From assembly GCA_036346375.1 (NCBI GenBank), contig CM070520.1, positions 13,031,791 through 13,095,790 of the forward strand: a stretch of 64,000 bases of DNA, written 5' to 3'. The first letter of the stretch is position 1, and each line of letters begins with the position of its first letter. The notes below the pieces were generated by a model. It made no database searches. It saw only the letters and a list, made by a program, of their open reading frames with translations, and had not been told where the DNA came from. The position numbers and the translations under genes are program-made. This stretch comes from Guadua angustifolia (Eukaryota > Streptophyta > Magnoliopsida > Poales > Poaceae). Below, one piece after another: positions 13,148 to 24,295 of this stretch.

Positions 13148-13826
13148 CTAAGTGCAACACACAAGCTTCTCCACATCGTGTTGCTTCATCTGTACGCATC
13201 GTTTTTTATAGCGTTAGCACATTCTAGAGTACTGGCGTCACAGCAGCCTCAACAATTTACCCTGTAACTGTTTACCCCTTCTACTACCTTCCTCTTACTA
13301 GGTAGTACTGCTCTCCAACAATCATACGCCTCTTTTCTTCCGCTTTGTCTCAGTCGACCCAACCTTTCTCCACAGCTTCTTTTCTAATTTAGCACCGCCG
13401 ACCAGCACCGTTCGCCCCCTTTCCATCTACAACCAGGTCTCATCTTTTCCTTTTTCCGATTCGAAATCTTACCTGTATAGTCCGATTTTTCCCTTTTTGC
13501 TTCTACCGGCTTTTCTTATTACATAAACACCATGAATCCCACCGCCCCCCAACCAGAAAAAAAAATCTATAGAGCGCTTATCTCCGCGTTCACCATCTGC
13601 TTGCTTACTTCTACGGTCTGGCTACAATTCTTCCGAACATACACTTCGTTCAAGTTTCGATTTTTCTTCTGCTTTTGGTTTTATTTGCGTATAGTTTCTG
13701 CACCACCTTACTCTTTCGCCTACGCTCAAAAAAACCTGATGTTTGAGGTTGCTCTTATCGTTGTCGATTAGCATTATCTGAACAGAGTTTGCTTCACCGG
13801 TATTTTCCTTACTGTACAGATTAATA
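13148..13826. other. Upstream region of the RPA1-like gene
   Basis: CT-rich DNA before the RPA1-like start codon. An open frame at 13532-13771 does not resemble an RPA exon and was not called. Probable leader or promoter; no core element can be assigned. Confidence 0.35.
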
Positions 13827-16202
13827 ATGTCGTATTCGCTTCTCAAAGACGTAAACCAAAGCTCTTACAAATGGAAAATCTTAGTGCGATTACCGCGGCT
13901 ATGGCAATTTTCCAACCCACAAAAGCCATCGGAAATATACCACTTGGCTTTCGTTATGCTTGATGAACAGGTTCGTCTACTACCCTATTTTACTTGTGTG
14001 CGCTATGCCGACCCTATACGTTCTTATAACATCTTTCTATACGCTACATGCCACACCCTACCAGATAGCATGTATGTTTTACCATTTTATCTAAACTTCT
14101 ACTGTGCAGGGTGATGTTATGCAAGGGTTGGTTCCTCAGAAATGGCTGCACAAGTTTACGCCGACATTAAAAGAAGGAGCTATCTATGAAATCGAATACT
14201 TTGAAATTATCGAATCAAAAGAATCCTATAGAGCAGTCGACAAAAACATCTTAGCTAGGCTCTCAACACACACAAAGATTACAGAAATACTTCCGGAGCC
14301 CCAAAATTTCCCTCTGTACGCTTACAGCGCTGCCCCATTAAACACACTAAGAACTCGCATTGGCAAAACTGTTTTGCTATCGGGTAAATCATCTTTGGAC
14401 TCAACAGCTTCCATTCGTCGTAGCTACTTCATTTCCTTACTTCTTACTTACGTATGTTTCCTTCCGTTCTTACTCTCAATCAGACACTGTTGTGCTCATA
14501 ACTGCTGTTTCCGTAGTTACTGACATAACTACAAGGCTTGGCCCTACTGTCAAGCGCACAGTAAATGTGACGGACGGCAGGTGCGTTGCTTCGTTCTATG
14601 CCCTCGCTATTATCATTTGCCACGATACAGAATATCTTTTCGATTTATTACTATCCTTCATCCGCTGACCCACATAGCTATACCTTTGTTTATTTATTTG
14701 ACAGTGAAACAGCTATTGTCACCCTCTGGGGTCATCACGCTCATCTATTCAAAGCTGACGAAATACAAAGCATTTCTCAAGATACACCGGTTATTGCTCT
14801 TTTCGTTGGCATGTCGGTTAACACGTACTCAGGTTGTATGCAGTACTTTCTCTCGTTTATAACACATCATATAAATATACATTCCCACATACGTACTGCA
14901 TTTCCTTTATTCTATACTTCAATTTCTAACTGTTTGCAAATATGCTTCTACATATGCTTAGGAGAGCTTGCATTACAAAGTACCTCTGCCTCCAAATGGT
15001 ACATTAATATTCCGATTCCTGAAATCGAAGCTCTACACAACACGTATACTTCTTTGACTACTCTCCATGCAGCCAATCCACCAATACACGTGCTATGCTA
15101 TCTGCAACTCGCATTGTATCATGTTCATCCATACTGACTGATTACATATTATGTACAGTATTGCAGATCGACCACACCAGATCGAGCACCACCCAAACAA
15201 CCAGCTTGAAATCAGCCCAATCAATGCAACAGTCCATGACCTCATAGGGCTAATACCAAATGAATCTATGGTATGTCGGAAATACAAATCCTTATTCACT
15301 TCCACAACTATCTACTATATAGTTCTGCTAACTACATCTATGGTACGCGTTCTGCTACAATTAGGGCCAGCTCTTCAAAGTAACTATTATTATCATAGAT
15401 ATAGCACAAAATCAACCATGGTGGTTCATCTCGTGCTCTTCATGCTGGAAAAAGACCGTTCCGGACGGAGATGGATACAAATGCCAAAGATGCGGAGCCA
15501 TAACAGCCGAACCAAGGTACACAACTCTCTATGTAATTCAACGTAACCAATAACTTCATACAAATTACTATAACTAACACTGAGCACACAACAGATACAG
15601 GATCAATATAATCGGCGCTGATCCTCACGACAACGAAAGCAGTACAGTCGCTTCTACAGAATTTATGTTTCTAGGAAACATAGCGCAGAGCTTAATTGGA
15701 AAACCACCGATGCTTTTAGTCGCAGCGGCTCAGGGACAACAAGAGTATATTCCATCAGAAATCAAGAGTCTCATTGGTTCTAAATACGAAATCATTGTTA
15801 CTATGTCACAAGGGTCGCTACAAAGTGATATTCCAACATACCGCGTAAAATCAATAGTATCGCACACTACCTCCGATCCGGACTCATTAACAAAAAATGC
15901 ACAGAATCCATTATTCCTCGATAGCCTTTCACAGGGGGAACCATCTAGCAATCCACAGCTCTCCCCTCAAACAATAGCACTACCAGATGCAGCTACTATC
16001 TCACCTCCTCCTACTTTCACTCCATCAACACCAGCAGTTCTCCCTTCTCCAGAGGTACGCAAAACATAATACACCCTGAAATTTACTTTTATATCTGTGA
16101 TATATCAAAACCTTTACCGTATTGACAGGATACAACATGCACCACCGACACCATAGATACCGACCACCGTTCTCTTCCTTCATCAAAGAGTTCACATGAC
16201 GA
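13827..16202 (+). CDS. Helitron-borne RPA1-like (RPA70) protein, nine exons
   Basis: Homologue of the large subunit of replication protein A, which binds single-stranded DNA. In plant Helitrons it is thought to protect the displaced strand. My exon model is 13827-13970, 14110-14383, 14484-14580, 14705-14832, 14962-15043, 15159-15270, 15371-15516, 15595-16054 and 16129-16202. Every intron is GT-AG and every phase agrees, giving about 505 residues without a stop. Three OB-fold regions can be followed: KWKILVRLPRLW with VMLDEQ near the start, VTLWGHHAHLF in the second, and a third containing a four-Cys zinc ribbon, CSSC at about 301-304 and CQRC at about 316-319. The tail is rich in Pro, Ser and Thr. 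The start was chosen because MSYSLLKDVN precedes the first OB fold as in related Helitron proteins. The last exon ends at a strong donor (GTAAGT at 16203), so one or two more exons may follow between 16316 and 16460; the C-terminus is unsure. Confidence 0.85.
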
Positions 16203-16994
16203 GTAAGTTTGTTTTTTGCATTTCGTTACAGCCTGTGTTATCGTTCAGCTCTCATTCATGTCACACTTATATCTTTCTACGGTTGCAAACCTACTTAATT
16301 TTACTCTTCTATCACAGCTCTGTGCGTGCCGCAAAAAAACAAAGACTACCAAACAACTCTCTTTTGATGACAAAACTGATGCACTGCTAAAGGTACTCTG
16401 TTATACACACATAGCTATTAACAACTTTTCTTATATACGAATAAGTTACAGACAACGCATGATAGCTCCATTCTCAAACATTCCTTTTTTTGGTAATATA
16501 CGCAGGTCTGGCCGCCGCAGTGATTCTACCGACATACAACCCTTCTAATACCCAAGAAGATACAGTGCTTCATGCTGCTCAAAAACACCAACACTCCTTG
16601 TTTTTGCTAGCTGTGTTGTCTTTGCAAAATTGTATCCGATGTTGTTATTCTCACACATACTTGCAGCGCTCCTATATAACAAGCCCCCCTTATTGCACCG
16701 TTTACTGCTTAAACAATATGTAAACCATTTTGTTAGTACTATGTCTACCTGTTTACTATTGCCCAACCGCAGACCATTACGTAACAAGCGTCGCATACAG
16801 TAACTATTACAACCGATTTCATTTCACAGTCATCTGCTTTTTGTGTTCGTATCATCTACATAAGCACGCGTACAGCTGCACACCGACCAATACAAGAAGC
16901 TAATTATAGCACTAACTATTAATATCAACTTAACCATTAGCTTCCGATCTGCATTAGATAAACAAATTTCATAAGTATACCTTGAAACGCCACG
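16203..16994. other. Possible last RPA exons and Helitron 3' region
   Basis: A segment after the acceptor at about 16318 reads as a Lys-rich frame (CRKKTKTTKQLSFDDK) that could be the end of the RPA1-like protein, but its phase does not match my preceding exon. The rest, to the terminal hairpin, is AT-rich with no other gene. Confidence 0.4.
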
Positions 16995-17026
16995 CGCGGC
17001 GTGTAACGCCGCGGCACGATTCCTAG
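16995..17026 (+). other. Helitron 3' terminal hairpin and CTAG end
   Basis: CGCGGCGT (16995-17002), loop GTA and ACGCCGCG (17006-17013) form a perfect 8-bp stem. The spacer GCACGATTC follows, and the element ends with CTAG (17023-17026). The next base is T, as expected for insertion between A and T. This is the standard 3' signature of plant Helitrons. Confidence 0.85.
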
Positions 17027-17835
17027 TATATACCATATATTAAGCCTTTGCAGACTTCCGCGCCTAGGGGAGGGCCACATCACCTCGCGCAGCTTGCGCG
17101 GAGCCGGCTCGGCCGGTTGACTGGCTCTTTTTTTCACGTGTAAGTTCCTCAAAAAATACGTAATTATGTATAGGTCCTTCCCACGGTTTTTTATAGAAAG
17201 GTCCTTTTGGTTCAGAAAAATCATAGATCTTTCGTGAAAGGTCCCTAAATAAATACCGAAAAAATAGTGTAGTTACGTTTGAATCACTTTAGCTATTTTT
17301 CACGAAAAGGACCTTTCTATTTGGCGCAATCGTGGATCCTTCATGAAATGACCCCAGATAGATGCGAAAAAAATGTGATTGTGTTTGTGTTCTTTCAACT
17401 ATCTAACACATTTTCTCGATGATTTTAAGAAAAAACACCATAAAAACAAAATTATTTCTATGAGAAAAACAACACATGCGCAACGTATCACGCCGCGAAA
17501 ACTATCATAGTAATACTCAATGCCAAGGTCTAGATCCAGAACGTTAAATATCCCCCAATTTTTTATGTCTTTTCCACACCTCTGTTTTTACCTGACAGTA
17601 CAGTAATTTCATTTGACTCTACAGAGATTGGCAGATTGCATGCCAGACTCACATGAATTTGAGAGCTCCACGCATGGCATTAGGTGTGATTATTCCGTTA
17701 ATTGGTTCACCTAATGCAAACCGAGCCAAATAAAAATCGGTTGGATCGATGGGTTTGTTCGGCTTGTAGTATAAATAATAAATCGATCAACATGACAACA
17801 TGGTTTTTTTAGTGGAGTTGATACACACTAACATG
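17027..17835. other. Flank downstream of the Helitron
   Basis: No gene was seen. Bases 17150-17480 repeat a theme of poly-A and CTTTCGTGAAAGG/CACGAAAAGGACC. They resemble 11040-11300 inside the Helitron at moderate identity, sharing wording such as CATTTTCTCGATGATTTTAA against TGTTTTCTCAACGATTTTAA. The remainder (17500-17835) is unremarkable. Confidence 0.45.
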
Positions 17836-18234
17836 TAGGGCTGTAAAAAAAAAACTCAAGACTCACGAGTTACTTAAGCTCAACTCGCTTTAGGCTCAAA
17901 TCGATCCCGGTTTGAACTCTAAATAAGCCGAACTCGAGTTTGATCCTGATCTCACGGGCTTCACCTAACCGAGCTCGAATGGCTTGTGAGCCTAGTAAAT
18001 TAATGAATTACTTGTTAAGTATTACTGTATGTTAACTCTTACCAGGCTTACTCGAGCCAAACCCGAGCTTGAACATTTTTTATTGTTGAAAAATAGTTTA
18101 TAGTTGCTAAGCTTACTCGAATCGAGTTTGAGTCTGGGTCTAAACTCAAACCTTAACTTGAGTTTGGCTCGAGTTTTTATTAAAGTCGAGTCTCGGAGGT
18201 CAGGCTCAGTCGAACTCGGTTGTTTACCCGCCTA
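17836..18234. mobile_element. hAT-like MITE
   Basis: The left end TAGGGCTGTAAA and the right end TTTACCCGCCTA are imperfect reverse complements. Flanks CTAACATG and ATGACATG look like an 8-bp target duplication with two changes. Subterminal regions are crowded with ACTCGAG/GAGTTTGA motifs. No coding sequence. Confidence 0.65.
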
Positions 18235-19354
18235 ATGACATGCAATCGTTGCACAATAATATTGTCTACTGTAACCTTCTTCTGGCAAGGTCGTAATGCC
18301 ACGAGTCAATGAGCCTATATAGAAATATGAGATGCCAGGTCATAATTGTGAGCATGAAGTGAGACATGCCTGGTCATAGGTAGCTGAGATATTTGGATTA
18401 CAATCAAATGGTAGCAGCTAATGGGGTCATTGGGATTGGCAGAAGCTAAGCAGTGGCTCAAGGTCGTATCTAGTGGTGGCATAACCGAAGATCACTGGAT
18501 ATGGCACCGAAGCGCTGAAGAGAGGTGGCGGCGTAGGGAGGAGGAGGAGGGCGAAAGGTGAGAGAGAGAGAGGAGACGACGGAGGTGAAGGAGGATGACG
18601 ACTGCGCCAGATAGGTCATGGGAGGAGGCGAAGGAAAGAGAATTTGATGATGAGCTAGGCCACTAGGTTAAAATATTGATGATGGACTGAACTGTAGATA
18701 GTTTTTTTTTACGAAAGGATTGCATTCGTACCATATCGGCCAAGCATGGCCTAATAATTCGAACCTAGCTAGACCGTCCATCTTGTTGAGTTTCTAATAT
18801 TGACACGACTCATCATTTGTGTCGTGCCATGCTAGGCAAGTCGTGCTAAGGGCCAGCCCAAAAAGACATAATCCCTTGCATTGGTCTACATTGACACCTA
18901 TGAAATAGGTACCTACATGTAACACTACACCTATGAAATATGTCTCCCGGGTAAGATGTGGCAACAGTGACAAACTGTTTGACGGGAAATGTGATGTTTG
19001 TCCATAAATATTTTTCCCGACGGCGATTACCTCGGCAGAAGGTGGTGGTAGCGTGTGTGTTAGCAACATCCTAGGCACAGATTATTCACCTCATGGAACT
19101 GCAACGGCATGCACACATGAATCAAGCAGGATCTAGCGTTGTCAAACAACAACAAGTAGTAAAGTCACGTAGAACGGAAATCGGATAGATATTCTTGTCC
19201 TCAATCGAAGTACGGTATGTAGAAATATGTAGAATACTACAACCACATTGGCTAGCTTGCTTAGCAATCTAATTATACCTTCATCTTACAACTTCAATTA
19301 ATAAACCAAACAAGAACAATTGGACAAAGGCAAATACATGCAACATTCTTGACT
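18235..19354. other. Intergenic DNA, no gene recognised
   Basis: Contains a purine-rich GA tract at 18520-18600 and scattered repeat-like phrases (for example CGGCCAAGCATGGCC near 18739) that could be an old transposon remnant. Nothing can be assigned. Confidence 0.35.
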
Positions 19355-19566
19355 ACTACAGAAAGGGTTAAATTAGGCGCTAGTGGTCATGATCACTGAC
19401 GGTTTTATCCAAAAAAACCATCATATCACTTATGGTTTTTGTTTAAAACCGTCTATGATGACCATCATTGTAATTAGTCCATAACTTTATAAGTGAAATA
19501 ATATGTCAGAATCTTGTAGATAGTATTGAGTACACAATCTTTCAATGGCTTTTTTTTTTGCTAGAT

Positions 19567-19860
19567 AGGGCGAAAGATGTACTATCTACGGCCTTAGGAA
19601 ACAAGAAACACTCTGGTTGCATACGAGGCAAAGGGGTTTTCGTTCCCTGGAAAACTGGATTCCTAGACGACTCCGACAAATACCAAAGTAGGAAGAGAGG
19701 CAAAGTCGAGCGTGATGAATGACTTGTACAAAAGATAGAGGAAAGGATGAGAGATGAATTCAATAATCACGTAAGAAACCTCAAGGAAAGGCTCAATAAT
19801 TATGAGACGGCCCATGCAAGCCCTGGACGTATGCACACAATTCAACCCCACTACCCATAA
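19567..19860 (+). pseudogene. CACTA-encoded protein fragment, Transposase_24-like
   Basis: Read on the plus strand from 19567, one frame gives ALGNKKHSGCIRGKG, VPWKTGFL and SRKRGKVERDE, then a stop, then a coiled-coil-like run rich in Glu, Arg and Asn. This order matches the conserved C-terminal part of the second ORF in grass CACTA elements. There is no start codon, at least one in-frame stop and no intact reading frame, so it is a relic. Its role would have been DNA binding to subterminal repeats during transposition. Confidence 0.6.
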
Positions 19861-20094
19861 TGTGAGTCCACCTGACACAGATGAAGACGATGGCAAATTA
19901 ATTTCCTATCGGTGACATCAAGGTACTAATATATATCTCTTGAATGCTCCATAGATATAGCTGTTGAACGTCTTAGCTAATTGTGTACCATTATGAACGT
20001 CGCGTGCTGCAATATCCAAGTGAGACTTGTCAATGGCTTTGTTCCCCTTCAAACTGCTTGGGGTTTACGTACTTATCTAGTCAAGGGGCGCAGG

Positions 20095-20425
20095 TGTAAG
20101 GTACCCTGATAGCATCGGGTTTCACGAAAGTCAGTGTGGACTGTGTACATGACATTTTCATTACCATTGCGCTGCAGATGCCCCCAAACAACAAGATCGT
20201 GATACTAGGGGATGCAATTGGCACATACATCCAGTGGCCAGTAGCGACATCTTCCTGGATACCCAACCTCCAGCATCGGAATTACCCGCACTCTCGGAGT
20301 CACCTGCACTACCGGAGTCACTTTATGCATCTCAAGAGGCCACCAAATTGGTTATCATGCCCCGTGTATCACAGGCCTTTACGTGGAATCGTGCCCACTC
20401 GTCTTCCATGAAGACTCTATAGTAG
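20095..20425 (+). pseudogene. Further CACTA coding relic
   Basis: A plus-strand frame contains KIVILGDAIGTYIQWPVA, resembling the LGDAVGxFIQWP motif found in CACTA-encoded proteins near the stretch above. The flanking sequence is broken by frame changes. Together with 19567-19860 it shows that only the 3' part of the original coding region survives. Confidence 0.5.
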
Positions 20426-21113
20426 AAAGGAAGACAAGGGCAAATCAAGTAGGTCCTTCCAAGTGTACAAAGCTCATAGATGGCCTTCTGGTAAGGATGG
20501 GATAAAGCTGAAGTACGATTTTAAGTTTTCGGTATCCATTAGTACACAATAATCCTATATTACACTCTGTAATAATGCCTCTGCAACTAATTAATTATAT
20601 ATTTCCAGTGCCACTAGCAGGGAAAGGGAAATAACTGATATTGATTTTACATTTTTCACAACATGCAAGTCCTCCTTAGTAGAATAAAACCAAGCAGGTT
20701 ACAACTATGTTGTCATAGACCAAACTAATTGGAATTCGAGGATAATTCTGTTCCTTCTTGCTGAGTGAGGTCATAATTCTAAAAGATAATTTCCACTCTG
20801 TCTAACTTGAGGAGTTGTGTTAATTCTGAATTGCCACTTGGGTTAATTTGTGAAACTAGTGCTGTGAATTTGTGAATTGAAGTTGTGCATTCGAATTTGT
20901 GAATTGTAGCTGTGCATTCAATTGGAGAATACATTTGAGTTCAATTAGTTAGCACATCTGAGTCAATTTTTTGAAATGGATGAGTTGTGGTGTAATGCCT
21001 GTGTTGTGATGTAATCTAAGTTGATTTTTGGAATACATGTAATCTGTTTGTATGTATCTCTGTAATCTACTTGTTTCAGAGGGAGTGGCTAGCATTTTTT
21101 TAGGGTAGCCAAT
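20426..21113. other. CACTA interior next to the Gypsy insertion
   Basis: No gene. Bases 20850-20960 hold loose repeats of TTGTGAATTG/GTGCATTC. The last five bases, CCAAT (21109-21113), are the target duplication of the Gypsy element that follows. Confidence 0.5.
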
Positions 21114-21744
21114 TGTCGGCGTATTCCTTTGACAGGCCCGAATCTCTGAGCCGGGTTTGGTTGGAAGGAGGCGTCTTCGCGGTGGCTAACCTAGAGGGTG
21201 AAAACCTAGAACTCCCCGATTTAACCGCGCATCTAAAAACTAGAGATGACACACAGATTTTACCCAGGTTCAGGCCCCCTTTGCCTTGGGTAATAGCCTT
21301 ACTTCCTGCTAGATTGTTTAAAGAGTGTGCGAAGCTAGTACAAAGCTTTCCGGTTACAAGCTCTCTCTTAGACTATGCTGCTAAGCCCTTGCTTGCAACG
21401 CTACTCAAACGCTCGACCTCTTTTTGACGGGTTGGTGAGAGGCGTCAGAGGAATGGGCTTGTAGCAGAAATCCTTGCAGTTGATGTGTTCGACATCACTG
21501 TCTGTCGCCCGAGCAATCTGACAGGGAAGGAGCCTTCGAGGTGAAGCCACCTCGCACCACCTTTTTGCCTTGCGGCGGGGCGAGCAGGGCGTGCTCGCCC
21601 ACCTGCTCGCCGGGTGCCATGTGGACTGACCGCCGGGCGAGCGTGCGTTTCGCCCACCCTTTCGCCGGTGCCACGTGGACTGTCATCTTGACACCGTGTT
21701 GGCTGCTTTTGTGGGAGGGTACCCAGCGTGAGAGTCTGTTGACA
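21114..21744 (-). repeat. 3' LTR of the Tat-type Gypsy element
   Basis: 631 bases, matching 31673-32352 along its length with several small deletions, for example in the GC-rich block 21560-21700. It is the 3' LTR because the element reads on the minus strand. Confidence 0.88.
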
Positions 21745-22038
21745 TAGCCGGGCCCGCCCTGGAACACGCGCCAAAGCCTCTTTTAGAACCTTCATTAAAT
21801 GCTGGGTGCGTTCTTGGGCGGGGCCACTACTCATGAGGATACGACCGCCTTGGTTCCCTCTCGAATCTGCCGATTTGCCTTGGGACCCGAAACGGCGCAC
21901 GATCTTGTCCCTTCGCGAACCGTCGGTGCAAGCGCTGCATATATAGATACATCTGTACCAAGCGGTTCACGCCTTCTGCTTCCTTGCGCCCCTTCATTTT
22001 CACTTCTTCGCTCAAAGCCGTTTGCCTCCTTTGCCTCC

Positions 22039-24295
22039 ATGGCGCATCCCATCCCCGCTTCCACCACTGATGCCGCTGCGGTGAATAGGATGGCCATCAT
22101 AGCGCCAGAGGGCACCCTCCGCTTCCGGGCGGGAACCGCCACGCCGCGGTGCCTTTCTGACGAGATCGTCATCCACACCTGGGCACTGATGGCGGGCCTA
22201 GTCCCGCCTTTTTCTGATTTCTTCCTCACCGTTCTCCACTTCTACGGGATCCACCATCTTCACCTTACCCCCAACTCTATCGTCTTCCTCTCCATCTTCG
22301 CATACCTCTGTGAAATGTTCATGGGGGTAATGCCGAATCTTCCCCTTTTCCGCTACTTCTTCCTCTGCCGCGCCTCCAACGACAACGAGGTAATCGGGAG
22401 TTGCTATTTCCGCCTCCGAGATGGGATGGCCTCCCATTACATCGCCTTCCAGCCCAGATCCAACTGGAAGGCATGGCGCAATGACTGGCTGTACGTCAAT
22501 GACGATAGCGGGGTCGACGCCTTGGGAGTGCCCGCCGAACCAGCGGAGGCCTCCGAGAACTGGAGCTCGCCGGTCGAGGAGACGACGGTGCTCCTTGCAA
22601 TGGCGGTCTGCATTAACAGACTGCGGGGCGCCGGATTAACTGGGGCGATGGTGGCCTGGGACTTCACGTCCCGGAGGATCAACCCCCTGCGTCGCCCCCC
22701 CGCCCAGCATGGCAATACACGGGCGACAACGACGGAACGTGCACGTGGCCCGGACGTAAGTCTTCATTCTCTTTTATCCCTTTCCCGCGCTCATACTTTT
22801 TTGTGGCTTCCTACCAACCGACAACCATCCTTTATCCCTCGCCAGGCGCGGGAAACTTGGAAGAGGTAACCGTCAACAGATGGCTTGCCGTGTTGATGCA
22901 GCTATCTCCGAGCGGTTCAACCTTTCCGGTGCTGTCCCGGCCGCTCGCCGATCTGGAGCATGCGGAGTGCCTGCAACACGTCAGGCGATTCCCGCCAATG
23001 GACTCCACGGGGCTTGCTGCAACGCCACCCCGCGGCCCGCTGGTGATCAGGGACACAGCCCCTGCCAGCGATCGGGCCACGGGCAAGCGCCCAATTGCCC
23101 CGGACGCCACGAGCTCGGACCCTAAAAGGGTCGGGCCAAAGATCAAACTCCTCCCGCCGCCAGTCCTGCTGTGGCGGCGTCTTCCCAAGGGACGGCAACG
23201 CAAACCGCCCCATCCACGACTTCATCCTCGGTGCCGCCGCTCCCCGCGGCACCGGCACTGACACCATTGCCGACTCCACCTCCTTCGGCGTCGGCCTCGA
23301 CGACCACGGCGCCAACCCCTTCGGCCACGGGACCCCAGGCCACCACCCACCATGGTGGCCTATCGCTTCTGATGGCCGGGCTTCGCTTGAGGGTGCCGCC
23401 GAGGGCGGCCCTCCAAGATGCGCCAAGGGCGCAGGCGCCTCCAGCGCCCACCGAGGCGGCGGAAGTCCCTGCCCAAGTGCCTCCGACCGCCACCGTGGAT
23501 AGAGCCAAGGAGACCGTCCCCGAGGCCAGCGCCTCCGGACTCCAAGTCTCCCGCACCGCCACCGCCCCCGCCACATGCCATGTTGAACTCTTCACCCGGC
23601 TTGGCGATATCCAGGATGCTCTGGGCAATGCCCTTGTCGCAGCCGCCAGGCACGGGGCCGAGATAGTCCAAGACCTGACGTCGGTGAGGGGCGAGCTTTT
23701 GCGAGAGCGGACGAGGGAGGATGCGGCAGAGGCGGCACTGGCGCAAGAGAGAACCGATGCCGCCGCCATGCAGACGCGGGCCGAAAGGGCCGAGGATCGG
23801 GCGTAGAGGGCGGAGACGGCGCTGAAGACCTCGGAGGTGGAGTCCTTTCGCCTGCGGCACAACCTGTCCGTCATGCTCAAGAAAGCGTTTCAGCGCACCA
23901 AGAGATGCCTGGAACCCTTAGGGGTGGCGCTGAACATGCCGCTGGAGGATTCTGCCCTGCAGTTTGCCCACGTGACCAACCAGGCCGCGGAGGCGCTCCG
24001 GGGACTGCCTGAAGCCCTAGCCGCTCGCTCCACCAGAGAAGGTCGAGAGGTCGCAATCATGACCGCGACCTACACGCTGGCCTGCTGGGCCAGCCGCGAC
24101 GCCGCCCTCGATCCCATGGCAGCAGTGACGGCCGGCATCGAGGGAGACGCGGCGCAGGCGGAGGCGAGGGTGCGCGCGGCTGCCGAGCACGTGGCCGAGA
24201 TCCTGCAAGTTGAGCAGCCGGCCATGGATGTCTCCACCCTGCTGGCCGTGGAAGGCGACGAGGGCGACGACATCGACGTTGGTGACGAGGAGTGA
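22039..24295 (+). pseudogene. Antisense ORF of the Gypsy element, Transposase_28-like
   Basis: Opposite in strand to gag-pol and placed between integrase and the 3' LTR, where Tat-lineage elements carry an extra antisense gene. From the Met at 22039 the frame contains LMAGLVPPFSDFF, LHLTPNSIVFL and FRYFFLCRA, typical of the family annotated as putative gypsy-type transposon (Transposase_28). Near 22690-22697 a run of C residues changes frame: the expected WQYTGDNDG segment lies one frame away. An intron probably spans 22756-22845 (GTAAGT to CCAG). A Pro- and Ala-rich section and an Ala/Glu/Arg-rich coiled-coil section follow; an in-frame stop lies near 23804, and the last frame runs to the stop at 24295 with an acidic tail. 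Function is unknown in the family. Confidence 0.65.

Larger units (their letters stand above)
1977..17026 (+). mobile_element. Helitron carrying Rep/helicase and RPA1-like genes
   Basis: Both genes expected of a plant Helitron lie on the same strand: a Rep/PIF1-type helicase (1977-7519) and an RPA70-like protein (13827-16202). The 3' end has the family signature, a GC-rich hairpin (16995-17013) 9 bases before CTAG, with host T following at 17027. The 5' end was not found; the start given is the first coding base, so the element is at least 15.05 kb and may begin anywhere after about 405. The interior also holds a duplicated 0.6 kb segment and a hAT-like insertion, so this copy has been altered since it moved. 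Confidence 0.8.
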
